Shown: positions 1 to 11,331 of the stretch, one piece after another
Position numbering within the stretch: position 1 is the first letter of the stretch
Layout of the letters: every line of letters begins with the position of its first letter
Notes under the pieces: model-generated
Database searches by the model: none
The model's input: the letters and a program-made list of their open reading frames with translations, nothing else
What the model was told of the DNA's origin: nothing
NCBI GenBank assembly: GCA_949751835.1
Contig: CATKHK010000143.1
Coordinates: 1 to 60,443, forward strand
Length of the DNA: 60,443 nucleotides
Source: Blepharisma japonicum
Lineage: Eukaryota; Ciliophora; Heterotrichea; Heterotrichida; Blepharismidae
Reading direction: 5' to 3'
Position numbers and translations under genes: made by a program

Positions 1-1
1 T

Positions 2-997
2 GATTTCAACAGTGAGCTCAAAGAAACAGAAAACGCTTTAAACATAGAAACTTTAAGAAATAAAACAGCCAAGATCTTGAGTATTCCAAACAATCCAGAA
101 TTGGAGATGGATTTCAGAGCAACATGTTCAAATTATCAGACCAATTCTAATTTTCATGATCTACTGCTATGGCAAGCTTACCAAGATTATCTTCAAGCTT
201 ATCTGCAAAAGACATCTCTTTATACTATTAACTGAGATATAGAAGAGCGGGAAACTAAGTTAGAAATTTATAACACTGAAAATGAAACCAAAGAATATAA
301 ATTCTTGAAGACTCCAGAAAAACTAAACTATGCTTCTTGCATAACTCTGCTTCCAAATAGCAAGCTATTCTGTTTTGGTAATGGTTCATTCTCTGGAATT
401 GCAGTGCTAATTTATCTTAATGGTGGTGTAGTCGAAGAGCTGCCATCTGGAACTCAATGCGCTAATTCATCATGTATCTATTTCAACAACAGTGTTTATT
501 GCTTTGGAGGAAAATGCTATGGATCTGATTTAGATGTATCTAATAAATTTGATTTGGATCAAAAAAGATGAATTCAATTACCTCAAATGCCAGATGCTGA
601 TTGATTGTGCAATAGTATAATATTTAATGGGAATATTTTGATTTCTGGATATAATAATAGAAAACTTCTATTATACTCAATTGATATTAATTCTTTCTCA
701 ACAATTCCTTATAAGTTTAAAGTGAATGAAAGAAAAATCCTGATAAATGCAGGGAGACTGTATTTGATTGAAGGCAGTGGATCAATTTATGAGTGCGAAA
801 TTGAAAGTTACATAAATTGGAGAAAAATAGGAGCCTCAACAAAGATGGATTGGGAATATCAAGTGTATTGCTCATATAATAAAGGAGGAATATACATTGG
901 TTATATTGGTAATATTGGTAATATAAATTATATTGGTGTTTTGAGTCAGGAAGGGTTTTCCGATACTTATTACTGTAAGTTCGAATTGAATAAATAG
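2..997 (+). CDS. Kelch-family protein, 5' end outside window
   Basis: The frame is open from the left edge to TAG at 995-997, through TGA codons at 233, 569 and 602 read as Trp. The visible part has a helical segment (LRNKTAKILS-like, then QAYQDYLQAY) followed by kelch-like blades with the motif SCIYFNNSVYCFGG, a Trp-containing strand bridge and a C-terminal YLIEGSGSIYECEIES blade. It aligns along its length with the intact copies at 9284-10588, 11332-12642 and 56196-57950. The N-terminal module (B-box or WW) lies outside the window. Kelch propellers usually bind proteins; partner and location are unknown. The family assignment rests on motif matching to paralogues in this window. Confidence 0.85.
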
Positions 998-1028
998 TTA
1001 TTGAATGAATGTTAAAAAATTATTTATC

Positions 1029-1090
1029 AAATAGACGTTTTAAAAATTTTTATACTCTTTAATGCTTCAGCTTGAAAACTAAAAGCTCAT
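1029..1090 (+). other. Conserved 3' flank with stem-loop
   Basis: This segment just after the stop of the first kelch gene is closely matched downstream of the kelch genes ending at 9284 and 11332. The core is AATGCTTCAGCTTGAAAACT followed by AAAAGCTC, and AGCTT...AAGCT can pair around a 7-9 nt loop at 1069-1087. It may be a 3' UTR or 3'-end processing signal, or may simply reflect recent segmental duplication. Confidence 0.5.
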
Positions 1091-1893
1091 ACCAGCATGT
1101 TTTATATGTAAAAATATAATAGGAAAGTATTAAATTGTAAAGTTATAAAAAATAAGTACTTGAATAAATCCTTAGTATATCTATATAGCTTTTTAGTATT
1201 TTTCAGATATTATTAGTCTACTCTTCTAAAATAAATTCTCAATTTGCATAATGCAGATCTTACAACTTTATGTTTGAAATAAAGAATTTATAATAAATAT
1301 TCTTCAATCTTGAATCAAACGATTTTTAAGAATTTAATAATGATATTTTTGCTAATAATGTATTTTTATAATAGAGGCATTAAATTAATTTGACAGAGCC
1401 AGAAGCAGGGTGCATATTTTTATACAAAATATTGTATTGCTGGCTTATTTTTGAGCCTTGAGATTATTTATCAAAGTGGAATGACTTTTGATAAGTCATT
1501 TTATCTTAATAAAATATGGTTATGTCTTTTAATTTAAGCCTAAAGAGCCAAACTCACTCTTGATATGCAGTTTTTATTAAATAACCGTTTGAAATTGAAT
1601 TTTGGCAGAATAATGAAATATTTATTTGTAAATTAAAAAAAAAACTCAGCTTATTATCCCGCAAATTTGCATAAAATAAATTGAATAAATCTAGATTCCA
1701 AAAATCGCAAGCCTCTTGCTCGTATTTTCTAAAAACTAAATTTCAGCTAATAATAATTTGTCAAAGTTCAGTAAATAATTTTACAAATTGAAACAGCAGG
1801 GTCTGCCTCATTGAGCTATGACCAAAATTGTCTGATATTATTAGATGCTGGTTATTAAAATAATTTTAAGCATTAATAAATTACTAAAATTAA
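1091..1893. other. Intergenic, no gene seen
   Basis: Very AT-rich convergent intergenic space. I see no conserved frame in either strand with UGA read as Trp. A small perfect inverted repeat (ATGACTT/AAGTCAT, 5-nt loop) lies at 1481-1499. Confidence 0.5.
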
Positions 1894-3180
1894 CTAATAA
1901 AAATGAATATTAACCACAGTTTTTATATCCTTTTCTTTTGTATCAAAAGCATAGATCCCATATAAACTTGAAAAATATATATTTTCTTTGTAAAAGATTG
2001 GATAACTTGTTATCGGGGAAAATGGCATTAAATTAGAACAGTTTCCTATAATGTTCCACGTTATTAAAGTATCAGTACTTTCATATATGAATTGCGAAAA
2101 TACTATAATAAAAGCCCTTCGATCTTGCACAGCAATAATCTTTTTTACTGAGTACATTAAAGTTAATGATGGGATTTCTGAAAAAGATTCTATAAGCATA
2201 TCGTAGTAAATGATTTTTGTTGAATTATCTGATCCTAATAAAATATAATTTTCAAATAAAGCACAAGTAGTGCAAGTACCTTGGTTTTTTGGAGTAGGAA
2301 TTAGAGCACTTCATTTATCGCTTTGAATACTGTATTTCATTCAACTTTGAGAGCCAACACAAGATGCAAAAATGCATCCACCTACATAAATGGCAGCCAT
2401 AATTGACGTATTTTTATAAGGATATATTGGTTTGATATTTCCATTTAAGTCAATTATGGCCGAAATTTTATTTAATGAATAAAAAATACTTCCATCGGGC
2501 AGCAAACATTTTAGACCATATGAATTCAAATCATAATTACACTCAAACTTATGCTGATGAACTCTTAAAGTTTCTGCGTCAAAAACGCCAAAGATAAGAG
2601 ATCCTGAATTTCCTCATACAAATTTAATTATTCTAGTTCTATCATAATAATTTTTTCGATAATCAAAACATTCGGAAGAGGGCTCAAGATTGAATATTTT
2701 GGTAAAAAAATTAGGATTGACACTTTTTATGCTCAGGCTAGGTGATCTAATTCTTTCGATTTTTACAATATTTTGCTGCTTTAATAATGATTCTACAAAA
2801 GTCAATGACTTTGAGTTATCAATCATTTTTAAGCTGCTGATTTCTAATATAATTTCGTTTAAGTTTTTTTCGCAATTGTTTATCTCTTCTAAAGCATTTT
2901 GGGATACTTTATGGATTTCTTTAATCATTAGTGACTTTTCTTGTATGATATTTGATCTAAGTTTTTTAAGCTCAGGCTTGATTTTTGAAAATAATTTAAT
3001 TGCAGATTTTCTTGCTTCTTCTTGGATTTCAGAAAAAACTTTGCTATAAGTATGAGATCTTGGGAGTTGGGAATGATTTTTAATATGTTTTTCACAAATT
3101 AATACAGGAATTGCCTCGCAATTGCATATAATTGCAGGATTATTAGAGCATTTTTCGAAAGAGCAGTGTGTACTGCACAT
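1894..3180 (-). CDS. B-box zinc finger / coiled-coil / kelch protein
   Basis: 428 aa, ATG at 3180, TAG at 1894-1896, no intron, TGA=Trp at 2614, 2341 and 2311. Residues 6-43 form a B-box-type zinc site (C6-x4-C11-x7-C19-x-C21-x7-C29-x2-H32-x3-H36-x6-H43), the same spacing as the intact copy at 56196. A predicted coiled coil follows (about 50-125), then kelch-like blades (CLLPDGSIFY, YVGGCIFASC, a C-terminal ENIYFSSLYGIYAFD blade). B-box plus coiled coil resembles the TRIM layout without a RING; no RING cysteines are present. Probably a scaffold or oligomeric binding protein. Function is inference from architecture. Confidence 0.85.
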
Positions 3181-3464
3181 AATTAATGTATAAAACTTTG
3201 ATTTTTCATTAAAGCTTTGCTAATATAATTTTTAATCATTAATTAATATCTCTCAGAAAGGGGGATAAAAAATAAAATCTTTATATATCAAAAGTAATGC
3301 AACTTTGGTAGAGATAAAAATAGATAATAGAATGCTCTTAATAAATCCTAATTTCTACATCAATAGAAAATTTAAACATACCAATTTTATATTTTGCTTA
3401 TCTAATAGATTATGAAAAAATATTTGAAATAAAAATAATCCATTACGAATATTCTTTTTAATAT

Positions 3465-3982
3465 ATATTGAGGTAGCTGTCTTCAAGAGAAGCTTTCTTC
3501 ACCCGTAGGCTTTGCAGGTGATTCAATAAGCTAAGTAGTTGGAGGGAATTCGTTGACCTGAAATTGAAAAGGGAGCTGTGCGATATGAAAATTTAAACTG
3601 CATTTGGAGATATAAAGGAAAATTGCTGCTCTGCTTTTACGAAAGCGGCTACATTCAAGAATATCGGCAATTGGAAGAGCAGCTTTTTTTTGCCATTTCC
3701 CAAAAATGACTCATAAGTCTCTTGATAATTTTGTATGGCGGCCAGCAATTGTGCTTTCTGTGAGCTCATTTGATGCTCTAAATATTCTATGGCTTTTTAT
3801 CTAAAATAGGGATGCTACTAATTACTTTGTATATATCACTGAGGGGTGGAATTAGAGCAATTTTAAGAAAAGGCAGTCAGATGGCTGATACTTAAGGAGT
3901 CACTCGTGAAGTCTGCATTTTGTGTTCCGGCAATAATTCTGAGAAGTTGTTTCGCTCTCGAGTTTTTAACAGCATGCAACAT
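3465..3982 (-). pseudogene. Possible decayed coding segments
   Basis: The stretch between two kelch genes is less AT-rich than its surroundings and contains minus-strand open pieces in different frames separated by TAA/TAG: 3863-3982 (39 aa, starts MLHAVKNSRA), about 3593-3790 (includes AAIQNYQETYESFLGNG) and about 3460-3592 (LLSLLNHLQSLRVKKA). No 15-nt intron links them. I recognise no family. It could be a gene relic or an unannotated structured RNA; 3181-3464 and 3983-4120 show nothing. Confidence 0.25.
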
Positions 3983-4120
3983 TTTTATTATAGCTCATAC
4001 ATAAAGCTGGAATAAGCCAAGATAATACAATAATTGAATCAGATATTCCTAATATTATTAAAGAATTAATTTTAGTAAAACTGCATTTTTTATAATTTTG
4101 CTCATAAAATACCCTTACTA

Positions 4121-5329
4121 TTACCCATAGCCTAGCATCCTAATTATTGTTTTATCTTTTAAGTCAAATGAGTATACCCCATAGGAATTTGCAAAATATT
4201 CTTTTTCTTTATATTCAATTGAATAGCTTATCAATGGAGCACTTGGCACTAGATTTATGCATTTTCCAACTTTATTTCAAGCCATTAAGCTTTCGTCGCT
4301 TTCATAAATAAAGCGTGAAAACTCTAGCAAAAATGCTCTGCTATTTTTCACAAAAATTGCTTTAGCTACTTTTTCAAGGCCATTTAATGGAATCTCAGAA
4401 TATGAATCTACTTGAGTATCATAATAAAGAATGTTGCTTGATTGCCAAGAGCTTAGCAAAATATAATTTTTAAATCGAGCACAGATAGAATATCGTCCAA
4501 ATTCAAATGGAACAACAGAAAGTGAGCTTCATCTCTCATCATTAATATTGAATTTCGCAGACAATCCTCCAAATAAATAGACAAATCCATCAATGTAAAT
4601 TGCACATGCTTTTAAAAAGCTTGATTTATATGACGGCAAAAATCTTATATAATTAAATGGATAGAGAATCAAGCACTTATCTTTGCTATGAAAAAACAAA
4701 TTGCCATCAGAGAGTAAACATTTTGCAGCTCTAGGTTCAAGCTCTTGGCAGGCTAAGTAGCTGGAATCAGATGCTTTTAATCGCTTTGCATCATATGTTG
4801 TTACAAATCTGTTTACTCCTTTTACAAAATTAAGTGAGTAAGGTTTAAATCTTCTTGATTCTTCTTGAAAATTTAATTGTTTTAGAGTAAAGAATTTGGG
4901 CAAAGTTCCTAAATCAATTCTATTTATAAAAAGTCTTGGTAAAAAAATTGTTTTAAATTGTGAGAAATCTATGCTAGGAACCCCGAATAATATACTCACT
5001 GATCTATTAAGTTGCGATTTATCCATTTGCTCTCAATTGAGAATTTGTAAAATAATTGCATCTAAATTTTTCCTATAAATTTGTACCTCTTTTAAAGCCT
5101 CCGAAGTAATTTTATGAATTCGTGCAATTAAGGCTAATGATTCATTAATGATTTTACTTTTGTAGCCATCCAACTCAGATTTTAGCTTCAAAAATGTTTC
5201 CAAAGCATTTTTCCTTTGTCTTTCTGAAAATTTTCAATCAAATTTTTTGTATTTTATATTTTTACTGAATAATTGGGGAAGTTTGTCATCTTCATCATTG
5301 GAATTTTCATTGTAGAGGTCACCAAACAT
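4121..5329 (-). CDS. Coiled-coil / kelch protein without B-box
   Basis: 402 aa, ATG at 5329, TAA at 4121-4123. TGA=Trp at 5234, 5033, 4529 and 4277; without them the gene breaks into short pieces. The acidic N-terminus is followed by a helical region (about 20-100) corresponding to the coiled coil of the B-box copies, but the zinc-binding cysteines are absent. Kelch-like blades follow, with CLLSDGNLFFHSKDKCLILYP and AIYIDGFVYLFGG. The 5' start was chosen as the first ATG after in-frame TAA at 5345. It is a kelch-family paralogue that has lost, or never had, the zinc module. Confidence 0.83.
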
Positions 5330-5390
5330 GGAGATTTTTAGAAATTATTATAAATTATTCATTTTTGATATATAAAAGGTTAATCAAAAA

Positions 5391-6436
5391 TTATCGCCTT
5401 GGAGAAGCTGGCTGCCAAGTTCTCCAATTAATAGGAGCTGCCGGTCTAGTTTCAGCAATTTCTTCAATTCTTGCCAATATTTCAGGTGTTAGTCTATCAA
5501 GCACATCTAAAGCTCCAAGATTTTCTTCAATGTGATCAATTTTAGTTGCTCCAAAAATAGCAGAACTTACATCACTATTTTTAACACACCAAGCCAAGGC
5601 TAATTGTGACTGCAAGCATCCTAGCTCCCTAGAAATCTCAGCAAGCCCATTTAGCATCCTACTGGTATTTTCCCTATTTTCTTCCAAAAATGGCTTTTCA
5701 TATCTCAGTCTTGCCTGAGGTGGCAAATTTTTCATACTTAACCTGCTCCCTTCAGGTATATTCATGTCATTATATTTCCCTGATAAAACTCCTCCCATTA
5801 AAGGACTAAACACAGTTGTCCCCATTCCATATTGTTCATATAAAGGAACATAATCAACCTCAACTTTCTTCCTATTAAATAGATTATATTCACATTCCTC
5901 TACAACAGGGTGTATAAATCCATATTTTTCGCAAATTTTATGGCATTCTTGGATTTCTTGTGCAGAAAACTCAGATGTCCCTCAATAATCAGCTTTGCCT
6001 TTTTCAATTAAATGGTTAACTGCTCTGACAGTTTCTTCTAAGGGAGTTTCTTGGTCAAATCGATGCAAATACATAACGTCGACGTAGTCTAGCTGAAGCC
6101 TTTTTAAGGAATTTCTCATAGCTTGAATAAGCCTTTTTCGAGATAGCCCAATATATTTACCACAGCGGATAAATTTTGTTGAGATGATTAATTTTTCGCG
6201 ATCCCAGTCACCTTTTTTGAGGATATTTCCAAGGACTGCTTCAGAAGCTCCTGAAGCATAGGTTTCTGCAGTGTCGAAAAAGTTGATGCCTGATTCAATA
6301 GATTTTTAACAAATTGGAATAGAGATTCTTCAATTTCTGGGGTTCTGGCTGGAAACCAGGCTCCTAAAGAGAGAACTGAGACTTTAAGGCCTGAGTATCC
6401 TAGGTTTCTGTAAATCATCGTATCTTTTTCAACCAT
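5391..6436 (-). CDS. Aldo/keto reductase, K+ channel beta-subunit-like, one frameshift
   Basis: About 347 aa after allowing one +1 base. Residues up to VEKDTMIYRNLGYSGLKVSV...FQFVK are in one frame, and SIESGINFFDTAETY to the end are in another; the shift falls in a run of five T (five A in the sense strand) at 6303-6307. The catalytic tetrad of the family is visible: Asp and Tyr in FFDTAETY, Lys in IISTKF, His in MYLHRFD. TGA encodes the Trp of DYWGTSEFSA, a position conserved in Kv-beta-like AKRs. Family role: NAD(P)H-dependent carbonyl reduction; Kv-beta members also bind channels. No intron of 15-16 nt explains the shift, so it is a sequencing indel, a recent pseudogene or, least likely, programmed frameshifting. 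Confidence 0.82.
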
Positions 6437-6602
6437 TTAATGATGATTTATCACACATTTTGTTGAACCTAAAGCATTAAGTATAGATTTCACATTAAAA
6501 TCAAAATGGAAGGACATTTGGGGGTAATTTACAAACAAAATATAGGCATAAGCAATTATTAGTAAAAATTAATGTAATCTTATATCACTTTTCTTCTATT
6601 TA

Positions 6603-7400
6603 CTATATGTATTCTATAACTTTTTCTTTGAAATCCTTTACACCTTCCAACTTCTTTTTCTTCAAGTCAAATCTAAAAATCCCTCCTCAATTAGCAAAAT
6701 ATGCATATTCTTGGTAATAAACAGGAGACATAATTATATTTCGATTGAATTTCTTTACTATCGACTTTCCCAATATTTTTCAATTCCTCAAATTTCCATT
6801 GTTTTCATATAAATAACCTTTATAATCAATTATAAAAAATCTATCCTCGCTAGCAAAAAATAGAGTTAAGCTGGATTCTAGTTTTATAAGTATAAAAGAG
6901 TATGAGGCTATGTTAATATCATAAATGATAACACCATTGCCTTTGGTACGTCACAAAAATGCATAGTTTCTAAATAATGTGGTAGCCTGATTGGATTTTC
7001 AAACAATTTTCATACCAGGGATCCGACTTCATCTATTTTCATTGATTGTGTACCTATAAGATGTGCCTAAATATCCTCCAATTAAGTAGATAAAGCCGTC
7101 ATGGTAAAATGTATATCCAAATTTCGAGTTTGCACAGGTTCCAACGTATTTAATATTGTTTAAAGGATCAACAATAAAAGAATCATGCTTAGAGTTATAA
7201 TATAGGCTCCCATCAGGAAGTAAGCATTTTGATCCATTAAATAGCACTCTTTTGTCATTTTTAAGCTCAACTTCTTCTATTTTTGAAGTTTTTATATCAA
7301 AAACGCTTAATTGTTTTGAGTTTTCTTGAGTTTTGCAGAATTTTAGTTTATCAGATCCAATACCAGCCATTTGCGTAATAAAATTTTTATTGATTTTCAA
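6603..7400 (-). CDS. Short kelch-family protein
   Basis: 265 aa, ATG at 7400, TAG at 6603-6605, TGA=Trp at 7029 and at several further positions. It consists almost wholly of kelch-like blades: CLLPDGSLYYNSKHDSFIVD, FYHDGFIYLIGG, NYAFLW, FFIIDYKGYLYENNG and a final YFANWGGIFRFDLKKKKL strand. It is close to the copies at 7824-8639 and 13088-13921 but clearly older. It lacks the B-box, the WW domain and the coiled coil. A head-to-head B-box fragment begins only 40 bp upstream on the other strand. Confidence 0.82.
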
Positions 7401-7440
7401 TTGGTTTAGATACAGCTCAAAAAATATATATAGTTATTAA

Positions 7441-7716
7441 ATGGAAAATTTTAAATGCTTTAGCCCCTCTTGCCTGCAGCCAGCTGAATTGATGTGCAAA
7501 AATATTTCTTCCAAGATATTAATGTGCAAAGCTCATATTAGTGAACATATTTTGTCTTTTGCATGCACACATGACTTTCAGCCTTTATTTGCACAATAAA
7601 CCCACAGACAAAAAAATGTTATTGATATGATTATAAAAGAAAAATTTGAAATCATGAAATTAAATCAGGAATCTCTGCGAATTTTTAATAAATTCATCAA
7701 AATACCTTGAGCTTAA
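7441..7716 (+). pseudogene. Orphan B-box fragment
   Basis: ATG at 7441 opens a 52-codon frame to TAA at 7597 with C6-x4-C11-x7-C19-x9-C29-x2-H32-x3-H36-x7-H44, matching the spacing of the intact B-boxes (the second cysteine of the C-x-C pair is lost). The same frame continues past TAA with coiled-coil-like sequence to about 7716, then decays. No propeller follows. It is a 5' remnant of a B-box/kelch gene, although a tiny B-box-only protein cannot be excluded. Confidence 0.7.
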
Positions 7717-7823
7717 TATAAAAGGCTTTGACAATTCTATTAGTTTATTTACTATATTCAATTAAGATCTAATTAGCCATTATGATGTATATAACTTAAA
7801 AAGCCAGATCTATAATGCTAAAA

Positions 7824-8639
7824 TTACTCTTCAGCATATTTATTGAAATATATCACATTTTTCAATTTCTTTTTCTTTAAATTAAAGCTAAAAATCCCTG
7901 ATCAATTTGCATAATAAACTTTGCTTTCATAATAAATTGGTGAGCAGTTCATCCCAAAATTGCACCCTTCGACAAGTAATTGGCCAAGGTTCTTTCAGTC
8001 TCCTAAATCTCCATCATTTTCATATAAATATACTTCATTGTCGATTGCATAAATATTTTCAAAGCTAATAATAAATAATTTGCATGGTGCTACTGATGGG
8101 ATTGATAAATTTGAATACGAGTCTATATAAATATCATAGATATGAACATTATTTGTTACAGCGCTCCATAAAAATGCATAATTCTTAAACAAAGGGCCAA
8201 CTTGTCCTGCTGTTCATGCATCATAATGAGGGGTTAGCTTATTTCATTGGCCTTCATTAATTTTATATCTTCACGATTCACGGTGAAGCCCACCTATTAA
8301 ATAAACAAAGCCATCATAATAAAATGAGCATCCGTACTGCGTCTTTTTATTCGTATTAATATACTTTATATTGTTCAAAGGATCAATAATATATGAGACA
8401 GATCCATAATGATAGTATAAGCTTCCATCTGGAAGCAAACATTTTGATCCATGGAAATGAAGTTCCTTATCTATATCAAGCTCTATTTCATCAATTCTTT
8501 TAGTTTTTGCATCAAAAATACTTAAAGTTTTTGAATTATCATAGCTTATTCTGAACTTTAGCTTATCAGATTGAAATTGTTGGAAGCTTTTGTGATATAA
8601 ATTTTGGTCAATTTTAAGCATGCTAGACTTTTCTTCCAT
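7824..8639 (-). CDS. Short kelch-family protein (recent duplicate)
   Basis: 271 aa, ATG at 8639, TAA at 7824-7826; TGA=Trp at 8271 and at several more positions downstream. Blades include CLLPDGSLYYHYGSVSYIID, FYYDGFVYLIGG, NYAFLWSAV, IYAIDNEVYLYENDGD and YYANWSGIFSFNLKKKKLKN. It is nearly the same protein as 13088-13921 (roughly nine in ten residues identical over the first 120 by eye), so the two are recent duplicates. The C-termini differ: this copy stops eight codons earlier. Confidence 0.85.
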
Positions 8640-8939
8640 AAATTATTATATATAAATGAAATTAGAAAATATGAATAATTGGCAATAATCCTAAAAGGAT
8701 CTTCCTAAAAATAATTCTATAGTTTATCAGCTTGAGTAAATCTTTATTTAATGAAATAAGCTTTATAAATAAAATTACAAATTGAACCTTCAAATTTCAA
8801 TCTCATGGTTCTGGGTTGTATGGAATAAAGTGTAAATTTTGCATCCCAAATAAGATTTGTCTTTGTGAATATTAAGATTTAAAAGGGCAAGTCAGATTAA
8901 TAAATTGCAAGCTGATCACCTCAAGATTAGAAGAATAAA

Positions 8940-9120
8940 TCTGTGATTATCCCCCGCCTAAGTCACCATTATTTTCAGAGAGGGATACTTTTGGGATCAA
9001 TAATAAGATCTTATTTCCAAAAATTATTTATACTTTTAATTTCATCAGATGATAAGGCATCATTATAAGAGATAGGCTATTTCATATGGTCTCATTACTT
9101 TTATATCTTCAGAGTTTATT
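8940..9120 (-). pseudogene. Decayed kelch fragment
   Basis: Pieces match the middle of the gene at 7824-8639: the stretch near 8957 resembles its GDWKNLG region, and 9076-9116 resembles its RYKINEGQWNK region, but no frame survives. The ORF-like plus-strand stretch 9086-9301 is a by-product of this relic and of the 3' flank of the next gene. Confidence 0.5.
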
Positions 9121-9206
9121 AAAGATTTATCAAAGTGTATACTATTATAACCTTGCATTTTTAAATACTTTCATGTTATATTTTTTAAATATAAACCATA
9201 TTTGTA

Positions 9207-9270
9207 GGAGCTTTAATTTTCAAGCTGAAGTATTAAAGAGTAATAAAAATATTTTAAACAATCTATTTGA
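9207..9270 (-). other. Conserved 3' flank with stem-loop
   Basis: Immediately downstream (in sense) of the kelch gene ending at 9284. It shares CTTTAATACTTCAGCTTGAA and a following AAGCTC with the flanks of the genes ending at 997 and 11332; AGCTT/AAGCT can pair at 9209-9226. Confidence 0.5.
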
Positions 9271-9283
9271 CTTTCAGAATATT

Positions 9284-10588
9284 TTAAAGTCTAATAAATA
9301 ACTTTTTATTCAAATCGAACTTGTAGTAGTTAGTAATATCTGCGCGATGATCTTTGATTCGAATGTATATTGTTCCTTTATTGTATAAACAATATACTTG
9401 ATCACACTCAAGTCATATTTCTGAATTTGCTAATTGTCTCCAATCAGTGTAACTTCCAATTTCGCTTTCATAAATTGATCCGCCGCATTCAATTAAATAC
9501 AGTCTCTCTGCATTTATCAGTATCCTATCACGAATACGGTTAAACTTATAAGGAATTGAATAAGAGTCAATATCAATTGAGTATAATCAAAGATTGTCAC
9601 TTCATCCCCCACAAATCAAAATATTCCCATTAAATACTATACTGCTGCACATTCTATCGCCACATGGCATTGGAGTTAATTTAATCCATCTTTTTCGATC
9701 CAAGTCAAATCTTTGAGCTAGGGGAAAATAATCTGCTTCATCAACACCAAAGCAATAGACGCTGTTGTTGGAATAGATACATGATGTAAAACAGATAGAA
9801 ACTCCAGATGGTAGCACTTCGATCCCACCATTCATATCAATTAGCATTGTTTTCCCCTTATTAGAAAAATAACCATAACAGAATAGCTTACCATTCGGAA
9901 CCTGAGTTATGCTTATGGTTCCAGACAAATCTACGTATTTCTTCAAGATTTTAGATTCTTTGGTTTCAGTTTCAGTGTTATAAATTTCTAACTTAGATCT
10001 ATAATGTTTTGAATCATTTATAAGAGTATAAAGAGATGTATTTTGCTGATAAGCTTTAAGATAATCTTGGTAAGCTTGCTTTAGCAGCGGATCATGGAGA
10101 TCAAAATTGGTCTGATAAGTTGAGCATTTAGCTCTAAAATCCATCTCCAATTCTGAATTGCTTGGTCTACTCAAGATCTCAGCTGTTTTATTTCTCAAAT
10201 TGTCTATGCTTAAAGTGTTATTTGTTTCTTTGAGCTTACTGTTGAAATCATCGGTAATGCCTATTTGATAATTAAGCAAACATATAGGTTTTGCTTTTCT
10301 AAGCCATTTTAAACGCTTAGCTTCTCTTACTATTTGTTTATAATGACTGTCATATGGATGCTCTTGCTGACTTAGGCCAGTTTTGAAGTTGAAATAATAA
10401 ATTTCCCCTTCAGTAGTTTCCCATAACTTTCATTGGTGAGGTAGAGGACTTTTCAAATTTTTCCAAGCTAGGTAGAGCAAATCTTCATCATCTGGAAGAG
10501 TTAGACCAAGCCATATGCCGTATTTGATAATTTCATCCTCTGTTGGCTCGTAATTTTCGTTAGTCTCTCCTTTAAATATGTTGCCCAT
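9284..10588 (-). CDS. WW-domain (CEP164-like) / kelch protein
   Basis: 434 aa, ATG at 10588, TAA at 9284-9286, several TGA=Trp codons (for example Trp53 and at 9602). Residues 17-90 resemble the N-terminus of the centrosomal/basal-body protein CEP164: an EIIKYGIWLGL helix, DLLYLAWKNLKSPLP, then a WW domain with Trp53, YYF64-66 and EHP76-78. The second signature Trp is Gln75 here. A helical linker (about 100-200) and kelch-like blades follow (KLFCYGYF, SCIYSNNSVYCFG, SIVFNGNILICGG, LYLIECGGSIYESE, a final YYKFDLNKKLF). CEP164-type WW modules bind ciliary partners, so a cortical or basal-body role is possible, but that is inference. Confidence 0.85.
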
Positions 10589-10934
10589 CACAAATAATTA
10601 TTATTAACTTAGCTGATTTTAATTAAAGAAGATTATTAAAGATGTATGACTCTAAAAACAATTATTTAGCCAATCATGGATCAATTTGAAGTATCAGAAT
10701 TGATTTATTAGAAGCTTTATTCTATTATTTTTGTATATTAATTAAAAAATTCTGAATAATTATGCTAATAATGAAGGAGATTTGGAATTATGATTTTATT
10801 TTATAATATAAAGCCATGCAATTTTTTTAGCTTAAAGCTATAATTAACACAAACTATTTGAGATTAAAGAAAATCTATATATCAAAAATAGTGCATAAAC
10901 TAATTATAATATTTGTAATGGAGACATATTAGAA

Positions 10935-11211
10935 GTAGAGATCGATGAAAATTGCAAGCCAACACCAGAAGAAATTATCAAGTACGGGATATGGCTTGGT
11001 CTAACTCTTCCAAATGATGAGATTTATTATAAATAGTTTGGGAAGTTTTGATGGATTCGATGTAAAAATTATGAAAGCGATATTTATTATTTCAACTTTG
11101 AAGCAGGCCAAAATCAACGGGAGCATCCATGTGGCAGTCATTATAAACAACTAGTAAGAGAAGCTAATACAGATATATTAAAGAATTATCCAATTGCTTA
11201 TATTATCATAA
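10935..11211 (+). pseudogene. Orphan CEP164-like WW fragment
   Basis: The plus strand reads EEIIKYGIWLGLTLPNDE, then a TAG, then DIYYFNFEAGQNQREHPCG and SHYKQLVREAN. This is the N-terminal module of the flanking WW/kelch genes, inverted relative to them and with no ATG in frame. Sequence then merges into the 3' flank of the gene ending at 11332. It is a truncated inverted copy left by a duplication. Confidence 0.75.
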
Positions 11212-11256
11212 CCTTACATTTTATATTTTCCTATATTTTATATATAGAATTGGTAA

Positions 11257-11330
11257 GAGCTTTTAACTTTGAAGCTGAAGCATTAAAAAGTGATAAAAAT
11301 ATTATAAAAGTCTATTTGCTTTAAGAATAT
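11257..11330 (-). other. Conserved 3' flank with stem-loop
   Basis: Third copy of the kelch-gene 3' flank: TTTTTAATGCTTCAGCTTCA followed by AAAAGCTC in the sense strand. AGCTT/AAGCT pairing is kept although the loop has changed. Confidence 0.5.
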
Positions 11331-11331
11331 T

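Noticed and set aside
2690-3049. 119-aa plus-strand frame
   Set aside because: Antisense shadow of the B-box/kelch gene at 1894-3180, which has clear domain content.
9086-9301. 71-aa plus-strand frame
   Set aside because: Formed by a decayed kelch fragment and the 3' flank of the next gene.
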